DNA of 64,000 bases from Amphiura filiformis (GCF_039555335.1 NC_092646.1:24368893-24432892), one strand, 5' to 3'; counted from the first letter of the stretch, positions 45,301 through 55,769 are shown. Notes: generated from the sequence alone by a model not told the origin. Numbers and translations: made by a program.

Positions 45301-48300
45301 GATTAAGATTGACTTTCATCAAAAATATTCAGCCAATATTTATGCATCATTTAAAAAACAAACTTGAACAGCATAGTCTCATGATGAAAGTGCTGGTTTT
45401 CTATGTGGAACTGCTATCACAATCCCTCTAAAATTCCATGTGTGATTTACTCATCACAAAAATAAATCATATTTTGGTCAAGTGAGGTATAGACAATATA
45501 TTTATGTTTCCTTGACGTAAATATGTATTGTGTTTGGGCCGTGGTTTAGGCCAATTGTGCTGACTAGCAAATGTGTTAACTAAGGTTTGCCTTTCATACC
45601 TAATTACCCACAATGATTGGAAATCACACATTGACTTTTTTAATACAATAATTTTTCATGATTATGAACATATACACAATGTCAATTGAATGTGTGGATG
45701 GGTAACAGGTTGTCAACTCAATATTATTATATTTTTCTAGATATATTATTAAATGCAATAAAATCCTGGAGTCAACTTACACAGAAGGTTTTATAACTTG
45801 GGCTGAGAACAAGTGCTAGAAATTTGTAGACCTACATAATGTGTAGTGTATGATGTGTATCTGGGTAGTCTACAAACCTGGATTTTAAAATGTATTCCTT
45901 GGTAACCAAAAATTTGTTGCAAACCTGTCTGGATACTTTATAATTTCAAGTATTTTGGGGGGCACTGGCCACACTGGATCCTGGACCCTCTCACAGGTGG
46001 GCCCTGGACCCCACTCATTAATCAATTTAGCAGAGGCTTAGGAAAGATACCTGTTTTTCCAAAATAATACAATAATAATAACTTCCATTCCCAAAGATAA
46101 TCGCCCAGTGACCCATCTCCTTGCAGTAGAAACTGCACAACATACCATGTACAAGCCAGTGAATCAGTGATCTACTTTCAATGTAACCCGCGCAAAATAG
46201 CATCGCACAAGCCACTGATCTCCTTATGCCCCCAGCATACTTTCCTGCCGCTTGCCGCTGCGGCAAGCGGCAGAGCGTGTCAACCAATGACAAGCCTTGA
46301 TTGCGTCCGATTGTCTGCAATGCGCGTGCGCCACGCCGCTCATTGCAAGCGGCAGGGTAGTATGAAACCAGCTTTACAATATAAACCAAGCAAAATAGCG
46401 TTCATCCTTCCTTCCTTCCTTCCAATACTGTGCTGCTCTCAATTGGCTGAGAATAAACGCACAACGTGTGTGGGCATGCGACGCATAAGACAACAGGAAA
46501 ATTGAAGACAGGTGCATGTATACAGGTGCGAATAAAAAGGCTGGTGATCGATGAGGTTACTTCAGACGGACATCCCTCAGAGCAGTCTTGCAGCAGTTGA
46601 GGGATGGGTATGCAGCTGGATCTACTGGTAAGCGGTTCCACTCCCGGATGGTGTGAGGGAAGAACAAGCTGGCATACGCTGAAGAGTGGGTACGGTACAT
46701 GGAAGGAAGAATCTGGAACTGTGGCCTCTGGTGGATGATGCAAGTTGAGACATACAATGTACATGTAATATGGTGTGATTGATTTTGTGGTTCTTTTTTC
46801 TCCCCAGGCACAAGGCAATGATGCATCATCACTGTTAAAGGAATTCTACGCCTTACAGGAAGAAAGGGTCAAAGTCTATCAAGATTTAGATAAGTGAGTA
46901 GGAAATACCATAATGTATTATGTACCCCCTCCCCCCTTTTTCCTGCCTTGTGATATTCAGGGGCGTAGCAGGAGCCCCGGGGACCCATGGACAAGAAACA
47001 GTGTGGGGCCCTTTTAGCACTAGGACTGGATTTACTACAATACAATAATAATAACTTCCATTCCCAAAGATAATCGCCCAGTGACCCATCTCCTTGCAGT
47101 AGAAACTGCACAACATACCATGTACAAGCCAGTGAATCAGTGATCTACTTTCAATGTAACCCGCGCAAAATAGCATCGCACAAGCCACTGATCTCCTTAC
47201 AATATAAACCAAGCAAAATAGCGTTCATCCTTCCTTCCTTCCTTCCAATACTGTGCTGCTCTCAATTGGCTGAGAATAAACGCACAACGTGTGTGGGCAT
47301 GCGACGCATAAGACAACAGGAAAATTGAAGACAGGTGCATGTATACAGGTGCGAATAAAAAGGCTGGTGATCGATGAGGTTACTTCAGACGGACATCCCT
47401 CAGAGCAGTCTTGCAGCAGTTGAGGGATGGGTATGCAGCTGGATCTACTGGTAAGCAGTTCCACTCCCGGATGGTGTGAGGGAAGAACAAGCTGGCATAC
47501 CATAATGTATTATGTACCCCCCTCCCCCCTTTTTCCTGCCTTGTGATATTCAGGGGCGTAGCAGGAGCCCCGGGACCCATGGACAAGAAACAGTGTGGGG
47601 CCCTTTTAGCACTAGGACTGGATTTACCATTGGGCCAGAGGGGCCCCAAAATTACCCTGTGTAAAAATATGTTCCTCTTAGCCCAACAACACATGTTTTA
47701 GATCAAAATATGGTAAAATTGCAAAATTCTGCGCGCATATATCATACTTAGCCCTTCACATAGCAAAATTCAAATTTGGGCAAAAATGGTCTGAAATAAA
47801 AAAATGATTTCGTGCGGAAATGTTCTAGTAAGATCTAAGGGTGTGAGTGAGTCCCGGGGAATTCGAGTCCCGCCCGAGAATCCTGTTACCCGGGCAGGAA
47901 ATTCCCGGCCCGAATACCCGAAATTTAAAAAAAAACAAAAAAACCATTCAACCATGAATGATCCTAGCATTTAGGTCTAGGTCCGGGGACACTAAAAAAC
48001 GGGAAAAAATAACTTTAAAAAAAAACACGCCGGGTACCCAGGCACAAAATAACCCGAAAATCACACCCCTAGTAAGATCAGAAGAAAATATGCTTATCTC
48101 CTTCTAATTTGCAATGCTTCTGCCACCACTGTCGATCTTTTGGCCTGGCCCAGGTAAACTCGGCCATAGGGCTACCTTTTAGCATCTCCTTAATCAGCAG
48201 TCAGCACTTATTTCATTTTCTCTTAAATTGCTTGGGGCCCCTGAACCTGTCCCTCGGGTCCCATGGACTTCGTCCACCCTTCCCCCACTTGCTACGCCCC

Positions 48301-51300
48301 TGGTGATATTTCCTGTGAACTATATGACAGTAGGTTGTAGTAGGCTAGTGAGCAAATCTTGAGATTTAGTTTAGGCCAACAAAAAGTTGTTTGTTTGTTC
48401 ATTACCTTACATGTAGATCCAAGATGGAGGGTCATCAGTCAGATTTTTCTTAAGATTGTAGCCAATGCTTGCATATACAGGGTGTCCCTGAAAGAACTGT
48501 ATCGTTAGAAACTTTGAAAGCCACAACTACACATAACTTAAGAACTGGTGTGGTTGAGGAATAAATTGGCTGTCACATGTATACTCTTTTGAATTTTGAC
48601 AATTGACCACACCCTTCTTGAAACAATTTTATGAATTTCCCTTACTTTCATACCTTTCTATGGATTGAATAAGGGTGCGAGTGAGTCCCGGGAAATCGAG
48701 TCCTGCCCGAGAATCCTATTACCCGGGCAGGAAATTCCCTGATGATGTCACTGACCTCCCGGAACCACGGGGGCGCCACAACATCTTCTTGTTTGACGTC
48801 ATCTTCATCTGTGACATCATTGGAGATTTCTCAACAGTATCACTAGCATCAACAAATCTTCAGAGCAGTAGCATCTGTAGACTATGCCATAGTCGAATTT
48901 TATTAAAAATATGTTATTATTAGTCATGATGAACCCATTTCGTTGAACTCAAAATTATACTGATGTTTATTAAAATTAAAGTATTCAATAGTAAAATGAT
49001 CATAAAGAGTTAAAAATATCAGATGATTAGTAACAATAAAAGTAATTGAATGCAACATTATCTTGCATAATTATAATGGCTCACTTTAATACTGAACAAT
49101 TCTAGTTTATTGATAGCGAACCCCGAAAATCCGACTATGGACTTTGAATTTTAAGCAGAACTTTACCCTCTGGACTTTGCTCTCTAAAAACACTGTCAAG
49201 CATACTTGTTTATCAGTCCATTAAGCACAAGTACTAAGCATGGTATAGTACAAGACGCGCTAGATGTTTGATGAGAGATTAACTTTTGCGTCAACACAAA
49301 AGCGCCGCAAATACCACAGATAATTGTGTACGGTGTAGTTAATGGTAATGGCGCGGGCCCGGAAGATTTAAACCATAGCGAGATATGGGCGACCAATCAC
49401 AAGGCAGATCCATTTAAAGATGCATTACATCATGGCCAATTTTAGTTAGGCCAGAAATTGGCCTAACTCTCCATAGAGTCCTGTGTTTTAAAATCTTAAC
49501 CGCAAGGCAAAGTCAGTAGTCCACTTGGGAAGCTAACAAACAGAGGGAGTGTGGTGACTGAAAAGATCAGATACAGATGTGAAAATCTATCAGTTGCACA
49601 CAAATCAATATAAATCAGAGTTTTATGCTTAAATGTAATAGCCAGAGTATGCAAACTGGGCAAGTGGACTACAGAGAAGTCTACATGTATAGCATCTGCT
49701 GAAGATGCCGGTTAACCCGGTTAACCAAATTTGAGTAGCATAGACGTATAATTTTGCTTTCTATATAAATTTGTATGTTTTCATATATTTGTTACATGAA
49801 TTTCCTTTCAGGGGGCATGCTGACTACCTTCAGACGGCTCCTAATTACAACTTTGTAGCATATCGTCAAGTGGTTCACAACTGCACTGAAGAATTCAATC
49901 GGATATCTAACCGTATCATAGAGATAGAGAAGGTATTCAAGGATGAGCTTGGTAAATCCAACTTGGCTGGCTTCATTAGGAATGTCCAGGATGGAGAAAA
50001 GGAAAAGCTGGAACTGGTATGTACTGGAACGTTTGATGTGATCAAGCAAAATGAGTCGGATATCAGGAATTTTGATTTTGAGATATAGCCAATAATAGTA
50101 TTCAACTTCCTTTGTATTTTATTGCTCTGAGGAACACTAAAATGATGATATCTCTGAAACCATAAGTCTAATTATGATGGGGATTTTAGCAAATAAAGCT
50201 CTGAGAATGGCTCATGTAAGGGCTCATATTGAAATTCCCTTACACAGGAAGGTGTGCGCCATCCTGCAGCTTTCCTATGCTAGCCTTCTTTTGTTAAAAT
50301 CCTGTGTGATTATAACACTGCAATTAGCCACTTAAATTAGGAGCGCGCTTTCCTGGGTTGTGCAATGAGTCATAGTCAGTTTGTTTTCTTCCCATTCGTC
50401 ATGGACCACTTCAAAAGGCAGGGTGTATCACTGATGATGCATATAATCCATCTTTATAATCCGATTTATGACCGAGCTTTCCTGAGGCGTGGGCTTAGCG
50501 AGGGGAATCCTGCCTTCTTTCTGTGTGAAAGCATGGTAGGGTATTTTAATATGAGCCCTAATGTGTTTTGATCAACATAAGACTCATTTAGCTTGATCGC
50601 ATCACATATATATATGTCCTTGTTACGGACTAATCAATATGCATGCAATCATAGATAGTGATATGATAACCAATCAGAGTAAATATTAGAACAATTCTAT
50701 GATTTTATTGATTTTGTATTACAGGCATGAGAATTTTCAGGCTTAAATTGCCTGAATTCAAGCAGTTTAGTTGTCCAAATTTCTGGGCCAAATTTACACA
50801 TTTTTATTTGTTTTTCAGCCTGTTTTGGGCCTTTTAAGGCTGAATTCACATGCTTTTGCAGGCAGTTTTCAAAATACACATAGCCATTCTCATGCCTGGT
50901 ATAAATGCGTTTTTAGACGTGTTTGCGTCATATAGGATTGATTCATTCTCTTTACGGGTTGATACCTTTACATTTGCTCGTATTTACCAACATTTTTAGT
51001 GACAATTTTGTTATACAAATAACAGGATTTCTTTTTCTCATGTAAAATAGGTTCAAAACTGCATATTGCTTGTTGATGAAGAAATTGTACAAAATGATAC
51101 ACTTGTACTGAGATGTTGATTGTCGATGATACATCTAGTGCAGTCCCCCTGCAGGGCTTGTGCATTAGATGCACCAATATTTCAGTATGCTTGCATTATT
51201 TTGTACAATTTCACTCTCAGCATGTATTACACAGTTAATCCCCATCACATGCTTCGTTTTGCATTTAAAATGCTGTGTTCAACCTGCAATCTGCACTTAG

Positions 51301-53117
51301 CCTTAATAATTGTTCCTGATGTATGTTTGATTATTTGGTTGGCTTTTTGTTTTTTTTTGTAAACAGACAGCAGATCTGCAGTTGGCTAAACAGAAGGTAA
51401 TAGATGAACCATCAAGTGAAGAACATCCTGCTGAGCTAGCCGATATCAAACAAAGGTAAACTTAGATCTAAACACCCCCAACACACAACCTGCCCCTATA
51501 CATATGTGGTGTGATCAAGGAAAATCAGTCTGAAGTCGGACATATTCAATTTTCAGTTTCTTATAGGATTGTAAATCGTATTTGCAAAGCTACATTTTGC
51601 AGAAAACCCCATTGAATTTGGACAAACAGTGAGCAATTATTAGAGTTTCCAAAATAATAGGAAACAAAAAGAAATACTTACTTTGTTTGGCTATATCTCA
51701 AAATCAATTTTTCCAATTTCTGACTGATTTTGCTTGATCAAATCACATATGCTCACAGGTGTGTGCATACACATGTGTGATACATGGACCCTATGTAGTA
51801 TGTAAAGTAACATCACTCATAACAGCCATCCTCATTGAAATTAAATTCTGTTCACCAGGGGATGAATTGTCCACCAACATGGCTGCCATTGCTTTGTTGA
51901 GGAGCTCGATTGCACCAGAGCTCCTACAATTCGCCTTTTAAACAACATTTCAGGAGTATGATTTACTGAGCTCCTCACTACTTGAATACCTGTGTTTAAT
52001 ACAGATATTAAAAGATTGAGCTCCTTGTTGACCACCTTAGTAAACTCAGGAGAGTGATTAACAGAGTTCCTGCAATTTTCAAAAATGAAGGCCTGCTTAT
52101 ATGTACCGGAGCAATATATCCTGGTACACAGATGGAGGCCGCCATCGTGGGTTTTGGGGTACTGGCGACCGTTGATTGCCATCACACCCCAACGCGCCCA
52201 GCACCATGACTCTACGCGATCAGCATCGCGTCCCAACTGTCAATCACTGGAGCTTGACAACGATATCTGAATAGACTATTGCCAAGTCTTACGTGTAGGG
52301 CATATAAATTTAGGTTAATTCTTGTGATTGAAAGAGACTGAGTATTTTTTTGTATTCTTGGATGGGATTGTGGGTTTGTTGTTCGATTTGATGGATGGGC
52401 TAAAAATATCATTAAACTAGATGTTCAACATTTGTTAAAAATACTTACCGTATTGGTCCGAGTATAGTCCCACCCGTTTTTTATGTGAAAATTTTTCACA
52501 ATTGGGGGTGGGATTATACTCAATTTCAAAAACAAAAAAATTTTAAGTTTATTTTTTCCGGTTTTGGAGTGTCCCTGGACCTAGACCTAGATGCTAGGAT
52601 CATTCGTGGTTGACCTAAAAAAAAAAAAAAAAAAAAAAATTTCAAGATATTTTGTATTTTTAATATGAAAATTGATACTTTGTTTTCATGTCATACTCTA
52701 TTAATGATTTCAAAATGCATTCAAATTCAATGGGACTATACTCGGACGAATACGGTAATAGTGGGCTTGAAAAAGTTTAACCATGGATGCAAAAAGAGAC
52801 GATTTTGCTGTAAATTTTCTTGCTTGAACACAGCACGGTCACGATATAACCGGTAGAAGTTGCAGTAGCGTCTCAGGATACGCAATGGAAGGGTAATGGC
52901 AGCTTACATACCTGTATAAATTAATTGACTAGCTGTCATATCCCAATTGAATTAATCCCTGTCTGAACCTTAATGTACACGTCTACATTAACTACACTGA
53001 AACTTATATATTTTTCTCATTCACAGAATGTCAACAGTAGTTGATAAAATCACCAGCTATCTAGATGACCTGAAGTATGAAGCCGAGGACCTACTAAGTG
53101 AAGCCTCCGACAGATGA
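42377..53117 (+). CDS. REX1BD: REX1BD, Rex1-B domain protein (5 exons, 157 aa)
   Basis: Small helical protein of the Rex1-B family (human REX1BD/C19orf60). The family is named after the Chlamydomonas repair factor REX1; its animal role is poorly defined. Joining five exons gives 474 coding bases, 157 residues plus stop, near the family's usual length. Signature: ASSLLKEFYALQEERVKVYQ (8-27), then GHADYLQTAPNYNFVAYRQV and VHNCTEEFNRISNRIIEIE, then ELGKSNLAGFIRNVQDGEKE. A coiled-coil tail holds VDKITSYLDDLKYEAEDLL. Exon 1 supplies only the ATG (ACAAAATG|GTAAGA). The exon 2 frame is open with no in-frame ATG of its own, so this start is the best fit. Divergent from ERMP1. An AATAAA follows 19 bases after the stop. 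Confidence 0.88.
42624..44862. mobile_element. 2.2-kb TTA-flanked element with a repeated 15-bp motif
   Basis: Inverted ends GGCCAAGTAAAATAAA and TTTATTTGGCC, then ACATGTTTCACGTCC on both sides. TTA at 42621-42623 and 44863-44865. A second inverted pair lies inside (GGTCATTTTCACGGTAAA near 42750 and 44605). No reading frame of note. Six copies of GAAGCCTCC(G/A)AAACA are scattered at 43336, 43510, 43528, 43702 (inverted), 43894 and 44072, several just after GTTAAC. Lies in REX1BD intron 1. Confidence 0.82.
44866..46065. other. REX1BD intron 1 sequence; one hairpin
   Basis: 45105-45182 is a hairpin (TTCACTTTTCATACTAGCCT and the inverse AGGTATGAAAAGTGAA). Otherwise nothing recognised. Confidence 0.55.
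46227..46373. mobile_element. TTA-flanked MITE, present in unit 1 only
   Basis: Inverted arms CATACTTTCCTGCCGCTTGC and GCAAGCGGCAGGGTAGTATG. TTA at 46224-46226 and 46374-46376. Unit 2 shows the unoccupied sequence CTCCTTACAATATAAACC. Confidence 0.93.
46555..46750 (-). mobile_element. LINE 3' fragment, reverse-transcriptase C-terminus
   Basis: The minus strand reads RPQFQILPSMYRTHSSAYAS, then FFPHTIREWNRLPVDPAAY and a stop. This is the C-terminal FFP-T-REWN-LP motif common to CR1/L2-like and related LINEs. A shorter copy lies at 47390-47500 in unit 2. Confidence 0.75.
46808..46893 (+). CDS. REX1BD: REX1BD exon 2 (residues 2-29)
   Basis: Reads AQGNDASSLLKEFYALQEER and VKVYQDLD. Acceptor TTTTCTCCCCAG|GCAC, donor GATAA|GTGAGT. 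The exon lies inside the first unit of a tandem duplication and is missing from the second unit. Confidence 0.9.
47039..47627 (+). repeat. Tandem duplication, unit 2 (exon 2 and MITE absent)
   Basis: Matches unit 1 with few differences but jumps from AGCTGGCATAC straight to CATAATGTATTATG at about 47497. It thus lacks the roughly 240 bp holding REX1BD exon 2; the ends of the missing piece share ATAC. Contains the original left end of the hAT-like element. Confidence 0.92.
47551..48302. mobile_element. hAT-like element with 8-bp target duplication
   Basis: Ends CAGGGGCGTAGCAGG and CTTGCTACGCCCCTG. GTGATATT at 47543-47550 and 48303-48310. Its left end is also present, duplicated, at 46958-47035. 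A 233-bp element is nested within. Confidence 0.9.
47836..48068. mobile_element. Nested MITE with 11-bp target duplication (Mutator-like)
   Basis: Ends AAGGGTGTGAGTGAGTCCCG and the loosely inverted AAAATCACACCC. CTAGTAAGATC at 47825-47835 and 48069-48079; 9-11 bp duplications point to Mutator-type transposition. The interior (47950-48018) shares a core with 8704 and 52448. A second left end lies at 48672. Confidence 0.75.
48311..49121. other. REX1BD intron 2 sequence, transposon fragments
   Basis: Includes a CAGGGTGTCCCTGAAAGAAC end (about 48479) and a second copy of the GTGAGTCCCGGG element end (about 48672-48745). No gene. Confidence 0.45.
49122..49709 (+). repeat. Dispersed 0.6-kb repeat, inverted partner of 39062-39665
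   Basis: Starts CGACTATGGACTTTGAATTT, ends GTGGACTACAGAGAAGTCTA. Matches the ERMP1 intron 1 copy in reverse complement. Confidence 0.85.
49812..50016 (+). CDS. REX1BD: REX1BD exon 3 (residues 30-98)
   Basis: Core of the domain: GHADYLQTAPNYNFVAYRQV to DGEKEKLEL. Acceptor CTTTCAG|GGGG, donor AACTG|GTATGT. A P3-family MITE begins about 17 bp into the following intron. Confidence 0.93.
50033..50613. mobile_element. MITE family P3
   Basis: TGTGATCAAGCAAAATGAGTC at the left and the inverted GACTCATTTAGCTTGATCGC at the right. Starts about 17 bp after the exon 3 donor. Confidence 0.65.
50725..50898. mobile_element. hAT-like MITE, GGCATGAG family
   Basis: CAGGCATGAGAATTTTCAGG to CATTCTCATGCCTG. 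Flanks GTATTA and GTATAA are an imperfect duplication. Confidence 0.75.
51367..51455 (+). CDS. REX1BD: REX1BD exon 4 (residues 99-127)
   Basis: Reads TADLQLAKQKVIDEPSSEEH and PAELADIKQ. Acceptor GTAAACAG|ACAGC, donor CAAAG|GTAAAC; two bases pass to codon 128. Confidence 0.85.
51499..51750. mobile_element. MITE family P3
   Basis: ATGTGGTGTGATCAAGGAAA to the inverted TTTGCTTGATCAAATCACAT. The interior has GTTTGGCTATATCTCAAAAT, also seen at 25340. Confidence 0.75.
51897..52096 (+). repeat. Dispersed repeat, copy of 38800-39000
   Basis: Same orientation and high similarity, rich in GAGCTC and CAGGAGAGTGATTAACAGAG. Confidence 0.75.
52448..52755. mobile_element. TA-flanked MITE with the shared interior
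   Basis: Ends CCGTATTGGTCCGAGTATAG and CTATACTCGGACGAATACGG, TA on both sides. The interior 52535-52728 is nearly the same as 8821-8997. Confidence 0.82.
53027..53117 (+). CDS. REX1BD: REX1BD exon 5 (residues 128-157 and stop)
   Basis: Reads MSTVVDKITSYLDDLKYEAE and DLLSEASDR, then TGA. Acceptor CATTCACAG|AATG. It keeps the frame from exon 4 and ends in an acidic helix. Confidence 0.85.
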
Positions 53118-53135
53118 ATACACCCATATCACTGC

Positions 53136-53141
53136 AATAAA
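53136..53141 (+). terminator. REX1BD: Candidate polyadenylation signal of REX1BD
   Basis: AATAAA 19 bases past the TGA. The short 3' UTR is plausible but unproven. Confidence 0.5.
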
Positions 53142-53329
53142 CATGTCTGTCTGCAATGGCTGTTTTGGCCTACTTTATGGTTTTATCACAAGCTGAGTGT
53201 GACGAGTCAGTGGATGTAGTACAAGCTCTTATGAGGTTCTATTTAAGTCGGTATGCATATTTATACTATGTGAAATACTACGTACCTGCACAGAGTGTGC
53301 ATACTGCGTCTGGCTGGCTTAGGTGTACG

Positions 53330-53478
53330 GTAACCCTAACCTTAACCCTAATATAAAGCATAACCCTAAACATGAACCCTAGAATATATGTCCGCATTCA
53401 GTGTCACACTGTCTGTATACAGCAGATCCTGACTCTGTACTGTATCCAACCCTAACTCTAAACCAAACCCTAACTTTT
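53330..53478. repeat. Degenerate telomere-like CCCTAA repeats
   Basis: Clusters of AACCCTAACCTTAACCC (53330-53395) and CCAACCCTAACTCTAAACC (53447-53475), separated by unrelated sequence. Confidence 0.7.
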
Positions 53479-53482
53479 TTAA

Positions 53483-53687
53483 CCCCCTGGACACTACTGG
53501 TCATCTAACAGCATTTCTGATTGGTTGATAACTCGAAATGCTCATTTCAATTGCCAATTATGATTAGGCTTTAAACTATTTATGGTCAAACTTGCATTTC
53601 CAGATGATCTTTTTAATACCTTCCTTGATTGGTTCAAAATTGGACACAATATTCATTTTGGCCAATCGGCAGGTAGTTCTCATGGGG
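53483..53687. mobile_element. TTAA-flanked MITE, family T1
   Basis: Starts CCCCCTGGACACTACTGG, ends CAGGTAGTTCTCATGGGG. TTAA at 53479-53482 and 53688-53691. Confidence 0.82.
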
Positions 53688-53691
53688 TTAA

Positions 53692-54385
53692 GCATCTGAG
53701 CTGCAGCATATATACCAGAGTGTAGTGTACTTGTATACATATGTTCCATTGTGTGTTTTGGTTGTTCAGACCAAGCAGACCCTTTGGTTACATTTCCTTG
53801 ATACTAGCTGTCACAAATAATTGAATGCTCCAACAGCAATCAGTCGTTGCAGATTTAATTTTATTGCACTCATTATTTGATGATCATTGATAAAATAATG
53901 CCAACATTCCTGTGTATTAAGTATTATTTCTGTTTTCACTGCCACAGAACTGATGACAACGTGAACGATGACCAAATTATGTGGCGTATATATATAAAGA
54001 TGTATGTTAAGTTCAAATTTTAAAATTTGAGTTGATACGGTCGCGTCTCAAATTGTCCAGCAGTTCCAAATTTTAACTTTTGATGTACATAACACTGTAC
54101 TTATGGAATATCCTTTAACACCTTTCATGTTGTAGGTTTAATGGTAGGTTTAGGGATAGGTTTAGGGTTAGAATATAGGATTGTGGGTAGTATTAGGGTT
54201 TTCATAATTGGGGACAAGAATGGTGTCACAGTGTGAAAGGGTATTCCACAGTCAGTTTTGTTCCAAAGTTTAAAATAAATTAGTCAAGCTTGTTTCATCT
54301 CTCCATGATGTGGACCTATACTCCACACAAAAATGTCCCATACACAAAACAAAAGGAATAGCTTAAAAACACTCAGCCTAAATTA
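53692..54385. other. No gene recognised
   Basis: Contains another short run of GGTTTAGGGATAGG-type repeats (about 54134-54170) between weak inverted flanks. Confidence 0.4.
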
Positions 54386-54389
54386 CCAT

Positions 54390-54735
54390 ACTTTTGTTCT
54401 GTGTATTTTGATACCTCATTCGGCACAATGCAACTTTATTTCCCCAAGTTATACCAATTTGAATGAAAAAAGAGAGCATTTAAAAAGTGACAAATTTGGG
54501 ATATCTCCTCTTTCAGGGTGATTCTGTCCAGCTATTGTGACGGGCTCATTTACAGCATGGCAGATCAACGCTCACTCACCATGCTCATAATTAGCACGTT
54601 TTGAGAGAAAAGTCTACATAACTTTTTGTCCTTTTTGAAATGATCTCTTTTTCATTCAAATTGATATAATTTGGGAAAATAAAGTCACATTGTGTCGAAT
54701 GAGGTATAAAATTACACAGAACAATTTCTCCATCT
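54390..54735. mobile_element. Palindromic MITE
   Basis: TGTTCTGTGTATTTTGATAC and CAATTTGAATGAAA on the left return inverted (TTTCATTCAAATTG, GGTATAAAATTACACAGAAC) on the right. Confidence 0.75.
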
Positions 54736-54739
54736 ATTG

Positions 54740-55433
54740 AATACTAGAACTTCATTTGGTAATTTCATTAAATCAGCAAGTTTATTCTCATCAATTACAT
54801 AAGACAAATAATGATACATGAAAAAAATATGTATAGCAACAATAAAATACATATAGTAAAACAAACTGGCAGTGAAAAATCTAGGACACGGAGATACCCC
54901 ACCAGCGAGTCTCCGGCAAGATAGAATATTAAAAACAATTGTTAAAAGACATTATAGCTTAAACATTGGTGGATTGATCCATGATGGTTCGAATTTTGAA
55001 CAATATACTAAAAGATGTTAGTTATTAATGTCTTAAAATATATTGCTTTTAAAAAAATGTATTGATACTTTTTGTGCACAGTGAATATATACTACATTAG
55101 TACATTATATGAAGTATTTTATATCATTGTTGAAGTAAGTTATGTGCAATTATGCTACATCGAAGTACTAACTTAACTTGGAAATTAAAATGTCTGAAAT
55201 TTGCTATCGAGGGCTCGGAATATTTGATTTGCATAAGAATGTTTATGCATTACAGTTTTAAATACATTACACCAAATATGGTCAAATGTTGCTAAATTTT
55301 GAGATACAGTGACTGGAAGAAATTAGCTGAAAACCCCCATAACTTTAGATCAGTCCAGTATTTTATTCATAATTTACCTTCTTATGAATAGGAATATTTT
55401 ATATATTCTGTGAAATAACTGATGTATTTCACA
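54740..55433. other. No gene recognised
   Basis: AT-rich sequence, no coding, RNA or transposon ends that I can support. Confidence 0.4.
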
Positions 55434-55712
55434 CTATACTTTGATTAGCTCGTAATCGGCGGGAATCGTTAGGCTTTTACCATGACGCCAAAAAGTAGAC
55501 CCACATTAAGAGTGATAAAGTTGATCTGTCTTGTCTATATTGTGCATGTTAAATAAAGTAGACAAAGTATGATGAACTTCATTTACTTCAATTAACACTT
55601 TGTGATGTTTCTGGCGAGATGTCACAAGGCAATTCTCAAAATAAAATATATTGATATTAATCCGCGATGTAACTTATAAGGCCTGCCGATTACGAACTGA
55701 TCAAACTATAAT
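55434..55712. mobile_element. MITE with inverted ends
   Basis: TATACTTTGATTAGCTCGTA..ATCGGC and the inverted GCCGATTACGAACTG..ATCAAACTATA. Probably TA-flanked. Confidence 0.7.
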
Positions 55713-55769
55713 TGTAATATTAGAATGGTTGGGTTACGGACACATATGATACCACCCAAACCAGTAGAT

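Larger units (their letters stand above)
46066..47038 (+). repeat. Tandem duplication, unit 1 (contains REX1BD exon 2)
   Basis: The stretch starting AATACAATAATAATAACTTC recurs at 47039. Unit 1 additionally has a 147-bp MITE (46227-46373) and about 240 bp including exon 2. It ends inside the left end of a hAT-like element. Confidence 0.92.

Noticed and set aside
46027-46505. Overlapping open frames on both strands near 46.0-46.5 kb
   Set aside because: They read through the GC-rich MITE and its flanks in the duplicated unit. No domain or splice support.
47039-47627. A second REX1BD exon 2 or pseudogene copy
   Set aside because: The duplicated unit has the flanks but lacks the exon itself, so nothing there can be called a coding or pseudogene copy.
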